A stretch of 64,000 nt of DNA, from positions 62,001 through 126,000 of the forward strand of contig JAKACM010000001.1 of assembly GCA_021821465.1 (NCBI GenBank). The letters are read 5' to 3'. The DNA comes from Bacillota bacterium (lineage in GTDB: Bacteria; Bacillota; Sulfobacillia; Sulfobacillales; Sulfobacillaceae). Under the pieces are notes generated by a model, which did no database searches, was not told where the DNA came from, and saw nothing but the letters and a program-made list of their open reading frames with translations. Position 1 is the stretch's first letter. Each line of letters begins with the position of its first letter. This document shows, piece after piece, positions 30,029 through 38,593 of this stretch. A program made the translations under genes and the position numbers.

Positions 30029-31012
30029 TCACACCAACGGTAAGGTGGCCAATGCTCCCTCAAAGATGTCTAAGATCTTTCCTGCTTGCATACGGCGGTA
30101 TCCCAGTGCCGCCACCATTGCCGCATTATCTGTGCAATACTCAATTCGGGGAATATGGATGCTTATGTTTCGATTCTCACCAAGATGTCTCACCGCGTCT
30201 CGCAAGGCCCTATTGGCGCTGACCCCGCCAGCGACGTAAATGTGCCCAATCTGATAGCGATCCAGAGCCTTCTCGAGATTTCTCATCAAAGCCTTCACCA
30301 CGGCTTGTTGTAAAGCATAGGCAATTTCCTCGGGTTTATCGCCATGAGCTTCCCACAAGCTCTTGGTCGCCGTTTTGACTCCGGAGAAGCTAAAGTCCAG
30401 AGTGTCGGCCAAATCCGCAACGGGCAGGCAGAGTGATCGTTCTTTGGCCCGCCGAGCCAAGCGTTCAATTTCCGGCCCTCCCGGATATCCGGCACCCAAA
30501 ATCCTGGCGCCTTTGTCGAATGCTTCACCGGCGGCATCATCCCTGGTTTCCCCTAATACATCCCAATCCAGATAATCATGCCACAACAATAAGGAAGTAT
30601 GGCCTCCCGATACCAACAGGCCTAAGGCCGGAAAGTGCAGAGGCTCTTCCAGTGCGTTGGCATAAAGATGGGCTTCCAAATGGTGGACACCGACGATCGG
30701 GATTTTCAGTGCCGCGGCCAAGGTTTTAGCGAAGGTGACACCTACCAGCAACGCCCCCAAAAGACCGGGGCCTTGAGTCACCGCAATGCCGTCCACATCA
30801 CCCAACTCCAAATTGGCTTGATGCAAAACCGATTCGACAACCGGCAAAATGGCCATAGCATGCTCTCTGGCGGCAACCTCCGGCACGACACCTCCATATT
30901 GGGCATGGATCTGAGCAGATGACGACAAGCTTGTGGCCATGAGCCGATGCCCGTCTTCAACAATCGCTGCCGCTGTTTCATCGCATGACGATTCGATCCC
31001 TAGAATTTTCGT
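30029..31012 (-). CDS. tsaD: tRNA t6A threonylcarbamoyltransferase, with apparent ACG start
   Basis: Transfers the threonylcarbamoyl group to A37 of ANN-decoding tRNAs with TsaB/TsaE. The conserved N-terminus KILGIESSCDETAAAIVEDG lies upstream of the first in-frame ATG (30940), which would delete it. The codon at the homologous start is ACG (31010-31012), with AGGAG 7 nt upstream; no ATG, GTG or TTG exists between it and a far upstream stretch. From ACG the protein has 327 aa, close to the family length. Metal-site VHHLEAHLYAN and the C-terminal VAGGVSANRALRD are intact. Either a near-cognate start or an ATG-to-ACG change or base error. Confidence 0.9.
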   Translation of the reverse strand, partial: TKILGIESSCDETAAAIVEDGHRLMATSLSSSAQIHAQYGGVVPEVAAREHAMAILPVVESVLHQANLELGDVDGIAVTQGPGLLGALLVGVTFAKTLAAALKIPIVGVHHLEAHLYANALEEPLHFPALGLLVSGGHTSLLLWHDYLDWDVLGETRDDAAGEAFDKGARILGAGYPGGPEIERLARRAKERSLCLPVADLADTLDFSFSGVKTATKSLWEAHGDKPEEIAYALQQAVVKALMRNLEKALDRYQIGHIYVAGGVSANRALRDAVRHLGENRNISIHIPRIEYCTDNAAMVAALGYRRMQAGKILDIFEGALATLPLV

Positions 31013-31125
31013 GAGATTTCTCCTGCCTTCTTTGAGACGTGAATTCTTACGCCAGGTATATTTCCCGGTGTGAGTTCCATACTAAATGCCATAATGGGCG
31101 ACGAAAAAAGTTGGAGGACAATGCG

Positions 31126-31608
31126 ATGATGAAGACAACCACAGCGTTTTTGATGACCTTTTTGTGGCTCTTCGGCATAATGGCGGCACCTTCTCTCCTC
31201 ACATTGTTTGCCTCGACCTATCGATATCTTGCCCCGAGTCATTTGATTATCTTTCTATTGACCGGTCTGACTTTTGTCATCTTAGGACGGCAATGGAAAA
31301 AACAGGGTCATGCATCTTTTGGCCCCGGCATGACTATTGGTGCGATCACGGGGTTCTTAGGGTCTCTGGTCTATCAATACACCATACGCTTGCCCAAAGC
31401 TCAGCACGCCCTGTTCCTGACCCTTAATGGTGTTCCCTCCTCTGCTATCTGGGCCATGCTGAACATTCACCCCTTGTCGGGCGCCTTGGTAATCTCAGCA
31501 TTTAGTGCGGCATTTTATGGGCTGTGGGGAGCTTTTGCCGCCTGGTGGGGCAGCATCAAAAACCGTACCCCGAGCCCCGAAAACATGCAAACCAAAGACA
31601 GGCTATAA
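31126..31608 (+). CDS. Small membrane protein of unknown family
   Basis: 160 aa from the ATG at 31126, with GGAGG 8 nt upstream. Hydrophobic segments near residues 5-22, 30-48, 62-80 and 110-140 predict about four membrane helices, with a polar C-terminal tail. No motif recognised. It is transcribed against its neighbours and separates tsaD from rimI, which are usually adjacent, so it looks like an insertion into an ancestral tsaE-tsaB-rimI-tsaD cluster. It diverges from tsaD across a 113-bp gap that must hold both promoters. Confidence 0.7.
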   Translation: MMKTTTAFLMTFLWLFGIMAAPSLLTLFASTYRYLAPSHLIIFLLTGLTFVILGRQWKKQGHASFGPGMTIGAITGFLGSLVYQYTIRLPKAQHALFLTLNGVPSSAIWAMLNIHPLSGALVISAFSAAFYGLWGAFAAWWGSIKNRTPSPENMQTKDRL

Positions 31609-31653
31609 CGCCGCGTTATCCTGCATTTCCTGCTGGGTGAATTCCTCGGGGGT

Positions 31654-32145
31654 TTATAGAGGATCCTTCCACATGATAAAAGCATCTTCCCGGGTGTCCG
31701 TATAATACCCGCGTCGCACGCCTAATTGCACAAATCCCAGTTTATTGTAGAGATTCTGAGCAACAAGGTTTCCCCGCCTGACTTCCAATGTCATGCGCAC
31801 AACCTTGGAACGCCGAGCTCGAACCATTAGACCGGTCATGATAGCCTCTCCTAAGTGGTGACCCCGGTAATCCGGATGTACGGCAATATTGGTGACATGC
31901 GCCTCGTCTAATATAATCCACATGCCACCGTAGGCTACGACTTTCCCATGAAATTCCACCACAAGATAGGTGGCAAACGTATTCTCCAAAAGTTCGGTTT
32001 GGAACGCACTGCGAGACCATGGCGTTGCAAATGAGTGACTTTCAATACCCAAAACCTTATCCAAATCAGCCATGTACATATCCCGGATGACAATGTCCGG
32101 TGAAGATTCTGCCGATTCAGGAATTCGGTCATCATTGACTGCCAT
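31654..32145 (-). CDS. rimI: Ribosomal-protein-alanine N-acetyltransferase-like GNAT
   Basis: 163 aa. GNAT fold with the acetyl-CoA loop HPDYRGHHLGEAIM (Q/R-x-x-G-x-G/A type), preceded by ILDEAHVTNIAV and followed by MTLEVRRGNLVAQNLYNKLGFVQLGVRRGYY, the RimI signature. The genomic position 2 nt after tsaB supports RimI rather than a general GNAT. An N-terminal extension of about 20 acidic residues is non-conserved; GGAAG precedes the ATG. Confidence 0.9.
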   Translation of the reverse strand: MAVNDDRIPESAESSPDIVIRDMYMADLDKVLGIESHSFATPWSRSAFQTELLENTFATYLVVEFHGKVVAYGGMWIILDEAHVTNIAVHPDYRGHHLGEAIMTGLMVRARRSKVVRMTLEVRRGNLVAQNLYNKLGFVQLGVRRGYYTDTREDAFIMWKDPL

Positions 32146-32147
32146 AC

Positions 32148-32837
32148 CTATTGTCTTCCTTTCCCGGTAGGCCCTATTCGCCCTCGTGGCGTGGATATCG
32201 CGGGTGGGCGAATATATACGGGAGCCAAAGTCATCGGATCGTCCACCTGTCCCAATTGTAACCTGCCTTGACCCAGAAATGCTACTCGGCTTCCCAATAT
32301 TGGCCAGTCCAAAGCAAGAGGGCGGACACTCACCTGTAAAATCTGTGAGGAATCAGAAGCTAGGGGGCCCACCACCGCCACCGGCTCCGCCAAGGGAAAT
32401 CGATCCGGCAATTCACCATTGACGGCCCATTCAGTCATGACAACCTCGGGAAGAAAGTTGCGCCCAATAAAGTATAATCCGGCATAATAAGCCAATCCTC
32501 TTTTTTCACTGGAGACAAAAACCGGCCCCTGATATCCCTGAACCGAAAACGCCCACGCTCGCAAGGATGACACTCCCACCAACGGCACATTCCAGGCAAA
32601 GGCTAAAGCTTTGGCTGCGCTCAACGCAATGCGGACACCGGTGAAGGATCCCGGTCCTATCCCCACGGCAATACCCTCGGGTCTGCCGAATTCCTGCACC
32701 ACCATATTGATCCAAGCCACCAAATGGGTGCCCGCAGTCCGGGAGTGTTTCCAATACAAATCGGCTAACACCTCCTGGCCGCAAACGTAGCCCACGGACA
32801 ACGTCGGTCCGGACGCATCAAATCCCAGCACCCGCAT
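32148..32837 (-). CDS. tsaB: t6A biosynthesis protein TsaB
   Basis: 229 aa from the ATG at 32837 (MRVLGFDASGPTLSVG), which has AAGG close upstream; the longer frame inside tsaE is not used. ASKHA-fold paralogue of TsaD: N-terminal VLGFDASGPTLSVGYV, the helix segment GIGPGSFTGVRIALSAAKALA. TsaB dimerises with TsaD as the platform of the complex. Two-nt gap to tsaE and to rimI, one operon with thiL. Confidence 0.92.
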   Translation of the reverse strand: MRVLGFDASGPTLSVGYVCGQEVLADLYWKHSRTAGTHLVAWINMVVQEFGRPEGIAVGIGPGSFTGVRIALSAAKALAFAWNVPLVGVSSLRAWAFSVQGYQGPVFVSSEKRGLAYYAGLYFIGRNFLPEVVMTEWAVNGELPDRFPLAEPVAVVGPLASDSSQILQVSVRPLALDWPILGSRVAFLGQGRLQLGQVDDPMTLAPVYIRPPAISTPRGRIGPTGKGRQ

Positions 32838-32839
32838 CC

Positions 32840-33352
32840 TTATCCTTTTGTCTCCCTCTCTGTTATCTGTATTCGGGCCCATTGTTCCCATCTCCGGAAA
32901 TAATCCTCTCCTTTTGCATCGAGATAAAAACGCCGCGACTGAGAGCCTTGATATTCGCACGTCAAATGAAAATGTTGGGGATACCATGATTCCAACAACT
33001 CACCCCATTCAGCCAACACCAAGGCATGGTCCTCACCAGGGTAAGGCAAATCCAAAACAGACAATTCGTCGGCATTTCGAATCCGATACAAGTCGACATG
33101 ATAAATACGCGCCGCATTACAGTCATAAATATGTAACAGGTCAAACGTCGGAGATTTCACCGATCCACGGCAAGCTAAACTGGCAGCCATTGCTTGGATC
33201 ATAGTGGTCTTACCACTGCCCAATTCACCCGTCAAGAGCATAACGCCCTCAGGCATTACGAGATGCGTCAGCATCTCAGCAATTTTGCGGGTTTCAGCCA
33301 CACTATGGCTCGTCATGGTCCACGGCAAAGTGATGGAATCCTTTTCGATCAT
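32840..33352 (-). CDS. tsaE: t6A biosynthesis ATPase TsaE
   Basis: 170 aa. P-loop ATPase with Walker A GELGSGKTTMIQA, then VKSPTFDLLHIY, HVDLYRI and LAEWGELLE, the usual TsaE motifs. It resets the TsaBD complex through ATP hydrolysis. The ATG at 33352 has GAGGAG 10 nt upstream and lies 50 nt inside thiL, so translation is coupled. Confidence 0.94.
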   Translation of the reverse strand: MIEKDSITLPWTMTSHSVAETRKIAEMLTHLVMPEGVMLLTGELGSGKTTMIQAMAASLACRGSVKSPTFDLLHIYDCNAARIYHVDLYRIRNADELSVLDLPYPGEDHALVLAEWGELLESWYPQHFHLTCEYQGSQSRRFYLDAKGEDYFRRWEQWARIQITERETKG

Positions 33353-34367
33353 CGATTTTCAGCTCCTCGCCATTTTGCACCACGTGAATTCCCCGAGTAC
33401 CTGTCACCACGCCGATTTCTGTAATGGGAAGTCCGCACGCCAAACACAGCTGTTGCACTCTGTGAACGCGGGAAGGAGGTATTGCAGCCAATAACTCGTA
33501 ATCTTCCCCTCCATATAAGGCAAAGTCCAATGCGTCTTTCCCGTATTCTCTGGCCACATATTGTGTCGCCTCGTCTAGGGGAATCTTTGCCGCCTGTATT
33601 TCCGCACCGATACCCCCGAAACGGGTCATTGCCCTTAACTCGCTGATCAGTCCATCGGATATATCAGTCATGGCATGGGCCAAAGGCCCGATTTTGACAC
33701 CTGCTTGCACTCGTGCCCTAGGAGCTAAATGGGCCTGGAGAACACTGCGGTAGGGAAGGGAAGTGCTGGGCCACTTGATACCCTGCGATAAAAGGATTAA
33801 GCCCGCATAACTAGCTCCGAGACGCCCCGTGACAAAAAGCCTGTCACCTGGTTTCGCTCCCGACAAAAGCACAGGGCCATGGCTTGCAGGCTGACCTAAT
33901 ACGGCCACATCGAGCGCAAATCTGTCGGGGGAAAACACCGTGTCCCCGCCAATCAAAACCGCCCCATAACGATCAAGAGCCTTCGACACACCTCGATACA
34001 ATGCCTCAACGGCATCCACTTCAAAATCACGGGGAAGAGCAATACTGGTTAAGATCGCTTTGGGAACACCCCCCATGGCGGCAATATCGCTCATATTGAC
34101 AATCACCGCCTTTTCCCCCAGTTGCTCGGGAGTGATCCATTCCCACCGGAAGTGAACGTCTTCGACAAGCATATCCTGACTGATCAGCCATCCGCTTTCA
34201 GAAGGAGGAATATAGGCCGCATCATCCCCTATTCCCAGATATCCCATGGGAACAATGGCCTGCAAGCGGTGAATCGCAGAGATAATAGACACTTCACCGA
34301 CGTCTTTAACTTTTTTTCTTTCACTGTGCACACTGCGTCGTAATTTCTCCATATCTAAAATATCCAT
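33303..34367 (-). CDS. thiL: Thiamine-monophosphate kinase
   Basis: Phosphorylates thiamine monophosphate to the diphosphate cofactor. 354 aa, slightly longer than usual because of about 20 extra N-terminal residues before KDVGEVSIISAI. AIRS-like fold with YLGIGDDAAYI, VNMSDIAAMGGVPKAIL, VLIGGDTVFSP, AMTDISDGLISEL and LYGGEDYELLAAI. First gene of thiL-tsaE-tsaB-rimI, a common Gram-positive order. Confidence 0.94.
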   Translation of the reverse strand: MDILDMEKLRRSVHSERKKVKDVGEVSIISAIHRLQAIVPMGYLGIGDDAAYIPPSESGWLISQDMLVEDVHFRWEWITPEQLGEKAVIVNMSDIAAMGGVPKAILTSIALPRDFEVDAVEALYRGVSKALDRYGAVLIGGDTVFSPDRFALDVAVLGQPASHGPVLLSGAKPGDRLFVTGRLGASYAGLILLSQGIKWPSTSLPYRSVLQAHLAPRARVQAGVKIGPLAHAMTDISDGLISELRAMTRFGGIGAEIQAAKIPLDEATQYVAREYGKDALDFALYGGEDYELLAAIPPSRVHRVQQLCLACGLPITEIGVVTGTRGIHVVQNGEELKIDDRKGFHHFAVDHDEP

Positions 34368-34455
34368 AACTTCTTTTCTGAATTCTTCCCTTCTCTTCCA
34401 TCGGCATGGGTGACAAGACTACAATGATGTCAGGTTATACGAGGAGGCGAAAGCA

Positions 34456-35247
34456 ATTTCCACCGATATTATACGCCACTCCCATCAGTGGCGAGGAAAA
34501 GGATTCACTTACTTCGAGTCAGGGGAGGGTTACCCACTTGTTTTGCTGCATGGAGGAGGTGGAACCGGCAAGGCCTTTTGGGCGCAACTCCAGTACTTCG
34601 CATCATCATATCGCGTGATTGCTCCCGATATGCCCGGATTCGGTCGCTCAGAGTGGATCGATGATATCCAAAGTGTGGATCAAATACCCTACGCCTTGCG
34701 AAATTGGCTGCAAATTTTAGAAGTCCCTCGCTTCATCCTCGGAGGAAATTCCATGGGGGGACGAGTAGCGCTTTCATTTGCTGCCAGATATCCCGACATG
34801 GTGTCACATCTTGTGATTCTTGACAGCGTCGGGCTGACACTTCCGGATGTGCCGGTCGTCAACCCTTTGACCCTCCCTCCCAGTCGTTTCATGTCGGGTT
34901 TAGTCTGCCATCCCGAAGATTACCGGGACCTGACGCCATACCGCACTCTGGACGATGCTCGGGAACTGAATCATGGTCGACAAGTTTTCGCCCGATATTT
35001 AGGAGCCCAAGGTATTGTTCCGGATCCCGAACTTGATCTTTCCCGAATCATCATGCCGACCTTGCTAGTCTGGGGTAGAGAAGATCGGATTATCCCCTTG
35101 GCATATGGCAAGGCTCTCGAAAAAGCCTTGCCTCAGGCTGAACTGGTAGTATTTGACGAGGTCGGCCATCTTCCGCATATCGAAGCTCCCTATCTGACCA
35201 ATCAGTCCATTCGCAACTTTTTGGACCGTCATCCTCTCGTATCCTAG
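34456..35247 (+). CDS. Alpha/beta hydrolase with apparent ATT start
   Basis: The hydrolase frame is coding upstream of the first standard start codon (TTG, 34543, inside the oxyanion-hole strand). The codons before it read HQWRGKGFTYFESGEGYPL, a normal family N-terminus. The only plausible start is ATT at 34456, with AGGAGG exactly 8 nt upstream; this gives 263 aa. Motifs: VLLHGGGGTGKAFW (oxyanion loop), nucleophile elbow GGNSMGGRVAL, Asp in LVWGREDRIIPL and His in EVGHLPHIEAP. Relatives include MhpC, lipases and haloperoxidase-like enzymes; substrate unknown. Divergent from thiL. Confidence 0.8.
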   Translation: MSTDIIRHSHQWRGKGFTYFESGEGYPLVLLHGGGGTGKAFWAQLQYFASSYRVIAPDMPGFGRSEWIDDIQSVDQIPYALRNWLQILEVPRFILGGNSMGGRVALSFAARYPDMVSHLVILDSVGLTLPDVPVVNPLTLPPSRFMSGLVCHPEDYRDLTPYRTLDDARELNHGRQVFARYLGAQGIVPDPELDLSRIIMPTLLVWGREDRIIPLAYGKALEKALPQAELVVFDEVGHLPHIEAPYLTNQSIRNFLDRHPLVS

Positions 35248-35278
35248 CCGGGAAAACAGCACAAAATTTTCAACTGTC

Positions 35279-35307
35279 GATGCTCCGCCTATTGATGGCG
35301 GAGCATC
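35279..35307. terminator. Hairpin between convergent genes
   Basis: GATGCTCCGCC (35279-35289) and GGCGGAGCATC (35297-35307) form a perfect 11-bp stem with a 7-nt loop. It follows the hydrolase stop on one strand and the 61-aa gene stop (35311) on the other. No proper T-tract, but the position suggests shared termination. Confidence 0.7.
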
Positions 35308-35310
35308 CAG

Positions 35311-35496
35311 TCAAGGATCATGGTAGATGAGACTACGAACCGTCACTTCAGCCTGAGAATATGTATTAAAGGTAGCCGTAATATGTGTTTCGTGCTGATC
35401 ATGCAATTCTTGTGGCAATGACATCCCCCTCAAATAGGCAATCTCATCCGGATCAACTCTTGATACCACCTCAATATCATTATACGAGCATTTCAT
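35311..35496 (-). CDS. Small hypothetical protein, 61 aa
   Basis: Not recognised. An acidic, soluble peptide (theoretical start MKCSYNDIEVVSRVDPDEIA) ending 4 nt before a strong hairpin, which supports it as a real gene. The upstream GGAGG is about 13 nt from the ATG, rather far. It could also be a remnant of a longer gene. No signal peptide or membrane segment. Confidence 0.4.
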   Translation of the reverse strand: MKCSYNDIEVVSRVDPDEIAYLRGMSLPQELHDQHETHITATFNTYSQAEVTVRSLIYHDP

Positions 35497-35987
35497 CCGA
35501 TCTCACAGCTTCCTCCCCGCGTTCACCCCCAGGGGAAGCCCTCTCCCTCCCTGGGCTGATTTGACTGCCGAAAGGGATTATCTTCAAGTCCAGAATAACA
35601 TCTGGGAAATACACAATTCTTCCCAGACGGATCCATTCGTGACAAAATCAAAACGTGTCAGCCGAGAAATTGGCGCTCGTGGGCGAAAGAAGAGAGTAGA
35701 CCGATTGTGAATCACCGGCCTGCCGGCGTCATGATGTGATCGCATGGAAGATTGAATACGCAGCAAAAATCACAGTCGATGGGATCACTAATTGGAAGAC
35801 GAGTGTAATAGATGGGGCTCTTTTGCATGCCACATCTGTCCCGGAATCACCCGAGACGGGGTCTAATCTTTCATTGCGAACACGGTGTGATTCTTTATAC
35901 CGATCTGGTGGGTCCCCTAATGTCACTCTCAGAACCTTCGTCATTCGAGGACTGACTGAATAAGGCCTTTGTTAACAGTCCCTGATG
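35497..35987. other. 490-bp region without a supported gene
   Basis: Three short, mutually overlapping open frames occur on both strands; none has a ribosome site or recognisable protein. A GC-rich patch (35505-35570) with CCCCCAGGGG and CCCTCCCTGGG could fold. The region flanks the IS4-like element and probably contains debris from earlier insertions. Confidence 0.4.
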
Positions 35988-37450
35988 GGTCAGACCCTAG
36001 CTTATCCCCAGTTTGTATTGTCCGAATAGACTGAATTGTCGAGATGAAAAAATATCGGGATGCAAAGGAAAATCGGGATCCGCTGTCGAAGAGATTGACT
36101 GTATGACATTCTCATCACGAGGAGGATCCCGATGGTTCGATTAGAGTCTATCACCAGTTTTTTCACACGCACGGACCGTGACGGCGCTCTCAACGCACGA
36201 CCTTGGGCACTATGGTCTGGGCGTTGCTCTCGTCGTCGAATCCCTTGTTAGGGATTGCCAAAATTGGACACCGATTAGCGATGGCCTACCACGATCCCGA
36301 TAAAAAGGCGAAATACGCGATTAAGCGCGTGGATCGCTTTGTGGGCCATGCCGGTTTGGACAGGGAGATCGCTCAGGGTGATGGGATTCGCTATATCCTG
36401 GGGGATACTCGGGAAGCTCTGATCCCGTGAGATGGGACCGATCCGAAAGATGACGTGCACCAAATTCTCTCATTAAATTGGCGAACGCATGGTCGTGCTC
36501 TCCCTTTGGCTTGGGTGACGGTGCGGAAAGATCAGCTGCAGGGCCGGATGCGTGAGATGGAAGGGGACCTGCTCAAACGGGTCGCGAGGCTGTGGCCTCG
36601 CTCGTGTCATCCGATTCTCTTAGCGGATCGGGGATTTGGCACCCGGGATCTCTTTGATCTATTAGATGGGTTGCACTGGAATTGGATTATTCGGAGCAAA
36701 GGCACAACCCCTGTGGAAATTCACCCCGGCGTCTGGGTGCCGCTGCGAGCCCTGGCAACGAAGCCGGTGTTACGCGATTTATCGGTTCGGTATGGCCAAT
36801 CCTATGGCGATCAGGCGTATCCCTGCCGGATGGTGATCGGGGCCGAAGCGGGCTATTCCGACCCCGGGTTTTTAGTGGTGTCGGCGGGATTGCGGAAAGC
36901 GACCTGGCCAGCTCGTTTCATTACCGCAGCCTACGGCCAGCGGTTTACCACCGAAGGATGCTTCCGGGATCAAAAAAATGATGTGTACGAGGGGTTTCAG
37001 CTCGACGGAGTAAAATTAGGCACTCCCGCACGTTGGGATCGGATGCTGTTGATCTTCGCTGGGACCTATTACTGGCTCAATGTGGGCGGATGGGCGATGG
37101 AACGCGCCGGAAAAGATCAGGATTGGCGCGCTCAAACGGATTTTCGCCACCGTATTCCGTCGGTTAACCGCATCGCCAGAGAAGATCTGGTCGCCACCTA
37201 GCCGTTTCCTTTCTTCGTTTCCGACAAACCTCATCAATGACTGGCCGAATGGATGCGATTTTTTGATTCTCCGGCGCATCTCGGGTATGGCCTGGATGGG
37301 GATCGGTTTCCCGCCCCGTCCCGGGGCGGAGCCCTCCTCAGCGTGGCCCACAGCCACGATCGTAGCCGCTAGTGAACGCAAAAAACTCTGACCCCACAAC
37401 CGTTGAATCATCGCAATTGCCAAAAACTGGGGATCAATTAGGGTCAGACC
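35988..37450. mobile_element. IS4-like insertion sequence, decayed
   Basis: About 1.46 kb bounded by imperfect terminal inverted repeats. The left end reads GGTCAGACCCTAGCTTATCC then CCAGTTT; the reverse complement of the right end reads GGTCTGACCCTAATTGATCC then CCAGTTT. Between them is a transposase broken by a frameshift and a stop. A related single end lies at 41161-41198. Target-site duplications are not obvious. Confidence 0.8.
36132..37201 (+). pseudogene. IS4-family DDE transposase pseudogene
   Basis: The start MVRLESITSFFTRT has GAGGAGG upstream but shifts frame at about 36180-36240. The second frame (TMVWALLSSSNPLLGIAKIG) runs to a TGA at 36428, exactly before TDPKDDVHQ, the region of the first catalytic Asp. 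The third part carries HPILLADRGFGTRDLFDLL (second Asp) and RFTTEGCFRDQKNDVYEGF (the Y-R/E-type box with the Glu). The copy cannot make a full transposase unless programmed recoding occurs, which is unlikely with both lesions. Confidence 0.85.
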
Positions 37451-37565
37451 AGAAAGCCAAAGCATGGCATTTGTCGGCTCCGGGAAATTGCCGTGGAATT
37501 CCAATCGGTTCCACCCTTTAGGGCAGGGCACACGCATTCACCGCAATTCACATCATAATCCCAAA

Positions 37566-38171
37566 TTAAGGGAGGCAAAACGTTGTGTCAGTGTCCGCAT
37601 GCTTTATCCGGGGAATGTCTAGCTTATCCAAATAATGTCCCAAGGCTACTAAGTCCTGACACATCACAGGGCGGGCACTCCGGCGGTAAATCAAATAAGC
37701 CGGATGGAAGAGAGGAAACAGAGCCGGGCCGAAGCCGACATTGACAACGGTTCCGCGATTTTCGGAAAAATCACGTCTGCCGCTTACGGATTCATAAGCA
37801 ATGCGGCCCATCGTCACAATAATATGGGGCTCAACTTGTTTGATATCCTCCATCAGCCACGGGCGGCATGCCGCAACTTCGTCCATTCGGGGTGTACGGT
37901 TCTTTCCCCCGTTCAGAGGCCGACAGCGAACCGCGTTATTGAGCCATATTATCTCCCGAGTGAGTCCCAAATGGAACAAGATGGCTTCGAACAATTTTCC
38001 CGCCTGGCCCTGAAATCCAATCCCTTTCAAGTCTTCCGTCTTTCCCGGAGCTTCCGCCGTGAACATCACTGCAGCTTGGAGATTGCCCGATCCGTTAACA
38101 ATTTGAGTTCTGGTCTTCCATAACTCGCAACGTTGACAGTCATGAACCTCTAAGGCCGCCCATTCATGCAT
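37566..38171 (-). CDS. Uracil-DNA glycosylase, family 4
   Basis: Removes uracil from DNA. About 201 aa from the ATG at 38171 (MHEWAALEVHDCQRCELWKT), which has GGAGGGG 11 nt upstream and overlaps the perR-like gene by 22 nt; an ATG at 38192 lacks a site. Iron-sulfur cysteines: C-x2-C in DCQRCELWK, and two in AVRCRPLNGGKNRTP and AACRPWLME. The active-site GEAPG-like loop is AEAPGKTEDLKGIGFQGQAG, and the DNA-binding loop is FPLFHPAYLIY. Thermophiles often use this 4Fe-4S family. Its place in a peroxide-response operon fits repair of oxidised or deaminated DNA. Confidence 0.93.
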   Translation of the reverse strand: MHEWAALEVHDCQRCELWKTRTQIVNGSGNLQAAVMFTAEAPGKTEDLKGIGFQGQAGKLFEAILFHLGLTREIIWLNNAVRCRPLNGGKNRTPRMDEVAACRPWLMEDIKQVEPHIIVTMGRIAYESVSGRRDFSENRGTVVNVGFGPALFPLFHPAYLIYRRSARPVMCQDLVALGHYLDKLDIPRIKHADTDTTFCLP

Positions 38172-38593
38172 TTCGGACAAATCCCCTCCCATATCACCGT
38201 TTGTCGGTTAATCGCCCACATCCCGTCGTCTGCCGACACTTCCCTGGAATTGGCATTGCCCAGAGGAGGCAAATCATCGGGAAAATCCTCCAATCGGTGA
38301 CATTGTTGGCATAGGAGGTGATCATGGTGTTCCAATCGAAAATCATACCGCCTCTTACCGTTGATCGCGATGACATGGACCAATCCTTCCTGAACTAACC
38401 GCTCCACGGTATTGTAGACGGTAGCTACACTCATGGCCGGGTAAACCCCTCGAAGATTCTCATAAATGTCATCGGCTGCCGGATGGTCCAATACGGCAAT
38501 GCTCTCATAGACGGCAAGACGCTGGGGAGTGATACGAATTCCCGACGATCGCAAGATATCCAGAGTATGGGACAGGGATCTCATTCCCTTCAC
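38150..38593 (-). CDS. Fur-family regulator, PerR-like
   Basis: 147 aa. Winged helix GIRITPQRLAVYESI, DDIYENL and AMSVATVYNTVERLVQEGLV. Structural-zinc pairs CQQC and CPKC, and the regulatory metal site with EHHDHLLC. The PerR-specific Asp cannot be fixed without alignment. The start is a GTG overlapping the upstream stop (GTGA). Co-transcription with rubrerythrin and a PerR-box-like site at the operon promoter favour PerR over Fur or Zur: a peroxide sensor that oxidises its own histidines. Confidence 0.85.
   Translation of the reverse strand: MKGMRSLSHTLDILRSSGIRITPQRLAVYESIAVLDHPAADDIYENLRGVYPAMSVATVYNTVERLVQEGLVHVIAINGKRRYDFRLEHHDHLLCQQCHRLEDFPDDLPPLGNANSREVSADDGMWAINRQTVIWEGICPKCMNGRP

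Noticed and set aside
30029-30940. tsaD starting at the ATG at 30940
   Set aside because: This would remove the invariant ESSCDET region, which is clearly encoded upstream in the same frame with a good ribosome site.
35988-37450. IS4-like element as an active transposon
   Set aside because: The transposase has both a frameshift and an in-frame stop before the catalytic core, and its terminal repeats have diverged.
37016-37537. 173-codon minus-strand frame at the right end of the IS element
   Set aside because: It runs antisense through the transposase and across the IS end; no known protein, no ribosome site.
37505-37545. CACCCTTTAGGGCAGGG as an IS200/605 end remnant
   Set aside because: Only a short partial hairpin; no tnpB or omega-RNA features next to it.
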